DNA of 34,356 bases from Bacteriovoracaceae bacterium (GTDB lineage: Bacteria; Bdellovibrionota; Bacteriovoracia; Bacteriovoracales; Bacteriovoracaceae), in NCBI GenBank assembly GCA_023146355.1, contig JAGLCH010000150.1:1-34356 (forward strand). The letters are read 5' to 3'. The notes under the pieces are model-generated. The model searched no databases and was not told the DNA's origin. It saw only the letters and a program-made list of their open reading frames with translations. Made by a program: the position numbers and the translations under genes. Positions 30,224 to 34,356 of this stretch are shown here, piece by piece. The first letter of the stretch is position 1. Each line of letters begins with the position of its first letter.

Positions 30224-32767
30224 GTGAAAGATTTTGGTGACTACCCCGTAGATAACTATCTAGATTCAATTGCTTCATCACTTAATGCATGCAACTCAGT
30301 CGTCATTTCAGCAGAGCCTGGGGCGGGGAAAACCACCCGCATCCCAATTTTTCTTAAAGATAAGATCAAAGGTAGCATTCTTGTTTTAGGGCCTCGTAGG
30401 CTAGCAGCTAGGCTCTCTGCTGAACGTTGTAGTTTTTTTTTAGATCAACCAACTGGTATGAGTGTCGGTTATCAAGTTCGCCACGACAAAAAGTTGTCAT
30501 CAGAAACAGAAGTTCTTTTTATTACCGAAGGGTTATTTATTCGAATGCTTCAGTCTGATCCAGGTTTAAGTGGTGTTGGTGCAGTGATTTTAGATGAATT
30601 CCATGAGCGCAATATCCATACTGATATTGCCTTAGGTTTAATTACTGACCTACAAAAAATTGAAAGGCCAGATCTCAAATTAGTTGTGATGTCAGCAACA
30701 ATGGATACAAAGCTAATCTCTACATTTTTAGACAATTGCCCGATCTACGATATTTTGGGAAGGATCTTTCCGGTCGAAGTAGAGTATCGAGATTATAACA
30801 ATCTTTCCTATCTCTCGGACAAAGTTGTTCGCGGCGTTGAGGAAATGCTAATTGACCCCAGGTGTCCAAAAAATATTTTAGTATTTCTTACAGGTGTAGG
30901 TGAGATTAGAGAAATCACTTCTCACCTCACGAGAAAATTTGCCGGAAGTGAGATTGAAATACTCCCTCTATTTGCTGATTTGACTCCGGAGAAACAAAGG
31001 ATGGCCTTTAGTGGTGAGGAGAGAAAGGTTATTCTCTCTACAAATGTGGCCGAAACCTCACTAACTCTTCCTAATATTACAGGTGTGATCGATTCGGGGA
31101 ATGCTAAAACTGCTGGTATTGCACCGTGGAGTGGTATGCCCACTTTGGAAGTTATGCGGGTGAGTCGCGCTTCGTGTAAGCAAAGGGCAGGGCGTGCAGG
31201 TCGAACTGCTCCTGGAGTCGTCTATCGATTATTTTCAAAGGGTGATTATATTACTCGAAATGAATTTACTGCCCCTGATGTCGAGACTGTTGACCTTTCC
31301 CATATGTTTCTAGACCTCCTCTCTTTGGGGAAAGAAGTAGATAAGTTTCCCTGGTTTGGAAAACCAAATGTGAAAAATATGGAAGCTGCAATTGGGCTTT
31401 TGAGTCTACTTGGCGCCATTGATGAAGGCGGTATGCTGACAGATTTTGGACGTGAGCTTTCTGGTATCCCACTTCACCCTCGAACAAGTGCTCTTATCGC
31501 CGCAGGGCGAGAGTTTGGGATTATAGAGGATGCAGTTCTCGCTGCCTGCATGATAAGTGAAGGATTTGTTTCAAGGGATAGGTGTAAGGATGATGAGTAT
31601 TCTTGTGATCTCTCATATCAGATTGATCTTTTGAAAGAGGCCATTTACGACAAAAAAAGTTATGCCCATCATCTTCTAGACCACAAGCGAGTAGATCGAG
31701 TTACGAGACTTTATCAGTCCTTAGCTCCATCGGTTGGCGCACCAAAAAAAATATCAAATACAAAGGTCGACAGTACTATTCTTTCAAATGCTTTATTTAC
31801 TGCTTTTCCCGATCGGGTAGCAGTAAAGAGAAAACTAGTAGGTAAAAAAAATCGCGTAGTGATGTACAACTTTTGTATGGGAAAAGGGGGGATGATTTGG
31901 GAAGGCTCAGCATTGTCCCATAGTTTTCCAGACTATTTTATTGCAATTGATGCAATGGAGCGACTTAAGGGCAATGCTGCAAAAGGAATAACAGTTCGTT
32001 ATGGTTCAAAGGTTACGCTTGACCAAATTAAGGATGACCCCGCAGGTTTAATTAAAACTGAAGTGAAAAGTGAGCTCAATCAAAAGCGGGGGATCATGAG
32101 CTTTTTTACGGAAACCTCATATGGAAAACTGGTTATAGAGAAGAAGAGAGGCGCTGTAGTGAGCGGTGAGCTTTCACTTTATGAGGTATTAAAGGAATCT
32201 TGGCCTTACCCCTTTGAAAATCTTGATGATCTCGATCATTATCACTCACGTATTGATACTATTGAGAGGGCAGGTGTCGCCCATGGCCTCCCACGTTTTG
32301 AAGGTGAGATGTTAGAGCTCTTTATGGAAGAGCTGGCAAGCAATGTGAAAAGCCTTCCCGAATTGGTAAAGAGATCCCTTCGCTATCATATTGAATCTCA
32401 ATTGGGACATCTTGAACTCTCGCAGCTTAATTATCTTACTCCCCTTGAAATTAATACCATAAATGGAAAGAGCTTTCGGGTGCAGTACAAGAGTGGATGT
32501 TTACCGGTTGTCGAATCCCATCTTCATAATTTTTATGGGATAGATTCGTTTCCCTCTATCTGTGAAGGAAATATAACTTTGAGCCTTGTTTTAACTGCTC
32601 CGAATAAGAGGGCAGTACAAGTGACTTCTAATTTAGCTAGTTTTTGGAGTGGAAGTTATAGTGAGGTAAGTCGTGAGCTATCTCGCAGATATCCCAAGCA
32701 TTACTGGCCTGAAAGACCTGAAATTGCAGCACCTGTACCCCTCAAAAGGCATGTGATTCGCAAATAG
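30224..32767 (+). CDS. hrpB: ATP-dependent RNA-helicase-like protein HrpB
   Basis: A DEAH-type superfamily 2 helicase of 847 residues, normal for HrpB. Motifs: Walker A AEPGAGKTTRIP (residues 30-41), motif Ia GPRRLAARL, motif II DEFHERN (Asp124-His127; DEFH is the HrpB form), motif III MSATMDT, STNVAETSLTLPNITGVIDSG, and motif VI QRAGRAGRTAPGVVYRL. The HA2-like region follows, then the HrpB C-terminal domain, recognised by AVQVTSNLASFWSGSYSEV and ELSRRYPKHYWPE at the end. Role in RNA metabolism is known only broadly. The start is GTG 30224 with no strong ribosome site; an ATG at 30198 is out of frame. It stands alone after a terminator. Confidence 0.93.
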   Translation: MKDFGDYPVDNYLDSIASSLNACNSVVISAEPGAGKTTRIPIFLKDKIKGSILVLGPRRLAARLSAERCSFFLDQPTGMSVGYQVRHDKKLSSETEVLFITEGLFIRMLQSDPGLSGVGAVILDEFHERNIHTDIALGLITDLQKIERPDLKLVVMSATMDTKLISTFLDNCPIYDILGRIFPVEVEYRDYNNLSYLSDKVVRGVEEMLIDPRCPKNILVFLTGVGEIREITSHLTRKFAGSEIEILPLFADLTPEKQRMAFSGEERKVILSTNVAETSLTLPNITGVIDSGNAKTAGIAPWSGMPTLEVMRVSRASCKQRAGRAGRTAPGVVYRLFSKGDYITRNEFTAPDVETVDLSHMFLDLLSLGKEVDKFPWFGKPNVKNMEAAIGLLSLLGAIDEGGMLTDFGRELSGIPLHPRTSALIAAGREFGIIEDAVLAACMISEGFVSRDRCKDDEYSCDLSYQIDLLKEAIYDKKSYAHHLLDHKRVDRVTRLYQSLAPSVGAPKKISNTKVDSTILSNALFTAFPDRVAVKRKLVGKKNRVVMYNFCMGKGGMIWEGSALSHSFPDYFIAIDAMERLKGNAAKGITVRYGSKVTLDQIKDDPAGLIKTEVKSELNQKRGIMSFFTETSYGKLVIEKKRGAVVSGELSLYEVLKESWPYPFENLDDLDHYHSRIDTIERAGVAHGLPRFEGEMLELFMEELASNVKSLPELVKRSLRYHIESQLGHLELSQLNYLTPLEINTINGKSFRVQYKSGCLPVVESHLHNFYGIDSFPSICEGNITLSLVLTAPNKRAVQVTSNLASFWSGSYSEVSRELSRRYPKHYWPERPEIAAPVPLKRHVIRK

Positions 32768-32801
32768 GCATGACCTATCTACCAATTGAGTTTCCATCTT
32801 T

Positions 32802-32809
32802 GCCGATAA
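32802..32809 (+). promoter_or_regulatory. Possible FliA-type -10 box ahead of the aminopeptidase gene
   Basis: GCCGATAA occurs 63 bases upstream of the pepA start and matches the sigma-28 downstream element at all positions. The expected TAAA about 15 bases upstream is not there (CAAT instead), so the promoter is doubtful. I see no better sigma-70 promoter in this 104-base gap. Confidence 0.3.
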
Positions 32810-32871
32810 GAATCAAATCTGCTAACTTATATTTGTTAATAGAAACTTTACAAACAAATATGAGGTTTTAA

Positions 32872-34344
32872 ATGAAACTGACACTTAATGGAAAATTAAA
32901 AAATGTTGATCTAAAGGTCATTGCTGCAAGTGGTATTACACCTGCAAAACTAAAGCACTGGGATAAATCTACCCTTGCTGCCTTTAACAAAGTAAAATCT
33001 AAAAAAAGCTTTAAAGCTGAATTTGGGCAAGAATTTTCATTTCTGGATGAGAAAGGAAACAGGATTGTAGCTTTTGGAATATCAACAGATAAGAAAATCA
33101 CATCTGAAGACTACCGAAAGTCTCTGGCAAAATTTTATAAAATGATCTCTAAGCGTTATGCTTCTGTTGAAGTAGAGCTCGATCACTTCACTGGTAATCT
33201 AAATGCTGAGCAAGCTTTAGAAGCGATGGCAGAGGGGCTTTTACTTTCAAGCTATAAGTTTGAAAATCACCTTAGTAAGAAGGAAATAACTGAGCTTAAG
33301 TCCGTTAACTTCGTTACAAAATCTAAGGCAGCAACACTAAAGTCAGTTCTTCCAAAGGTTATTAAAGTAACTAGTGCTGTGGCAATAGGTCGCGATCTAA
33401 TGAACGAAGCACCAAATATTTTAAATGCTCCTGCATTTGCAAGCTATGTACAAAAAGATGCGAAGACTCTTAAAAATGTAAAAATTAAAGTTTTAAATAA
33501 AGCTGCGATTGTAAAAGAGAAGATGGGTCTTTTCCTCTCTGTAAATGCTGGTTCTGCTTATGAGCCTCGCCTTGTTCACCTCACATATACTCCTACTAAG
33601 GCCAATACTAAAACAAAGCACATTGCTCTTGTTGGAAAAGGTTTAACATTCGATACTGGTGGATATTCTCTTAAGCCTTCAGCTTCAATGATGAAAATGA
33701 AGTATGATATGGGTGGAGCCTCAACTGTATACGCTGCTTTTAAAGCGGCCGTTCAACTTAATCCTAATTCTAAAATTTCATGTTTTCTTGGAATGACTGA
33801 CAACGCTGTTGGGCCCAAAGCAACTATGCCAGATTCAATTATTAAGGCAAGAAATGGAAAGACCGTTGAGATTTTAAATACTGATGCTGAGGGACGCTTA
33901 GTTCTTGCAGATGTTCTTGATTACGCTTGTGATTTTAAACCAAATGTTATTATTGATGCTGCGACTTTGACTGGCGCAATGCTTATGGCACTGGGAACTG
34001 AAATTGCTGGAATGATGAGTAATTCAGATCAGCTTTCAAACAAGCTTCTTGAATCTGCAGCGGCGAAGGAAGAATACCTGTGGAGACTTCCACTTATTCC
34101 TGAGTTTTCTCGAGATATTAAGTCACCAATTGCTGACCTAAAAAATATGGGTGGTTCACGGTTTGCAGGTTCTTCAAAGGCCGCAGCATTTCTTCAGGAA
34201 TTTGTTAAAGAGGGAATTGATTGGGCACACCTTGATATTGCTGGTGTTGCATCTGATCAGTCTCATCTTCCATACTGTCCATCTACAGGTGGTTCTGGTG
34301 TGATGATTAGAACGCTAATCGACTTTATGCTTAATTATAAATAA
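32872..34344 (+). CDS. pepA: Leucyl aminopeptidase, M17 family
   Basis: A cytosolic metallo-aminopeptidase of 490 residues. It has the variable N-terminal domain (about 1-165) and the conserved M17 catalytic domain (about 170-490). The two-metal site is intact: Lys256 and Asp261 in VGKGLTFDTGG, the aspartate in KYDMGGAS, and Asp338/Glu340 in NTDAEGRL with the catalytic Arg342. Later motifs PNVIIDAATLTGAM and GGSRFAGSSKAAAFLQEFV, and the end HLDIAGVAS, are typical. It removes N-terminal residues, often Leu, in peptide breakdown. The unusually Lys-rich N-terminal domain may be a lineage trait. GAGG lies seven bases before ATG 32872. It may be preceded by a FliA-like box. Confidence 0.94.
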   Translation: MKLTLNGKLKNVDLKVIAASGITPAKLKHWDKSTLAAFNKVKSKKSFKAEFGQEFSFLDEKGNRIVAFGISTDKKITSEDYRKSLAKFYKMISKRYASVEVELDHFTGNLNAEQALEAMAEGLLLSSYKFENHLSKKEITELKSVNFVTKSKAATLKSVLPKVIKVTSAVAIGRDLMNEAPNILNAPAFASYVQKDAKTLKNVKIKVLNKAAIVKEKMGLFLSVNAGSAYEPRLVHLTYTPTKANTKTKHIALVGKGLTFDTGGYSLKPSASMMKMKYDMGGASTVYAAFKAAVQLNPNSKISCFLGMTDNAVGPKATMPDSIIKARNGKTVEILNTDAEGRLVLADVLDYACDFKPNVIIDAATLTGAMLMALGTEIAGMMSNSDQLSNKLLESAAAKEEYLWRLPLIPEFSRDIKSPIADLKNMGGSRFAGSSKAAAFLQEFVKEGIDWAHLDIAGVASDQSHLPYCPSTGGSGVMIRTLIDFMLNYK

Positions 34345-34356
34345 TAGACAAAAAAA

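Noticed and set aside
1..34356. CRISPR array, insertion sequence or prophage
   Set aside because: No regularly spaced repeats, transposase or integrase motifs, or terminal inverted repeats were seen; the genes are ordinary chromosomal ones.

Overview
The window is a gene-dense chromosomal segment of about 34 kb, AT-rich by eye, from a Gram-negative bacterium. It encodes the Tol envelope system, two outer-membrane-type lipoprotein or periplasmic peptidoglycan factors, FtsEX-EnvC and a Ctp protease. The order S6-S18 / DUF2232-like membrane protein / L9 / DnaB is typical of delta-proteobacteria and Bdellovibrionota. Together with the low G+C and the nucleoside-uptake genes, I infer a Bacteriovorax/Halobacteriovorax-like member of Bdellovibrionota. 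That assignment comes from gene content and was not checked by a search. I see no insertion sequences, prophage, CRISPR array, rRNA or tRNA genes.

Layout. 1-4.7 kb: a degenerate M48-like protein (cut by the window edge), a polytopic membrane protein, then tolQ-tolR-tolA-like-tolB as one tightly packed operon; no pal follows. 4.8-6.6 kb: a GAF/AAA+/Fis regulator that looks like an NtrC-type activator but has lost the GAFTGA loop and Walker B acids, then a small very basic protein. 6.7-8.3 kb: a DOMON-like protein (minus strand) and a secreted cysteine-pair repeat protein behind a FliA-like promoter. 8.5-12.5 kb: ftsE-ftsX-envC-ctpA, a division-coupled peptidoglycan-remodelling module. 12.5-17.7 kb: xseA, an intact LytM lipoprotein, a histidine-kinase-like protein with a decayed ATPase domain, and a CLC antiporter resembling the fluoride clade. 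17.7-20.4 kb (minus strand): a DEDDh exonuclease with an unknown C-terminal half, cytidine deaminase and purine nucleoside phosphorylase. 20.5-24.9 kb: a small exported protein, a GT4 glycosyltransferase, a NupC-type nucleoside transporter and RNase G. 24.9-25.6 kb: a cytidylate-kinase-like protein (minus strand). 25.9-29.6 kb: the ribosomal/replication block. 29.9-34.3 kb: a small acidic protein with a structured leader, the helicase HrpB and an M17 leucyl aminopeptidase.

The most striking observation is that ribosomal proteins S6 and S18, normally encoded by separate genes, are joined in one continuous 205-codon reading frame (25946-26563). It lies behind a structured leader that could be an S6:S18 autoregulatory element. 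Other points of interest are three degenerate signalling or enzyme domains (M48, AAA+, histidine kinase), a near-consensus sigma-28 promoter, an L9 protein with a long charged tail, and a structured leader in front of a 65-residue protein. Themes that tie genes together are envelope constriction (Tol, FtsEX-EnvC, LytM, Ctp) and nucleoside salvage (PNP, Cdd, NupC). Both would suit a predator recycling prey material, though this is inference.
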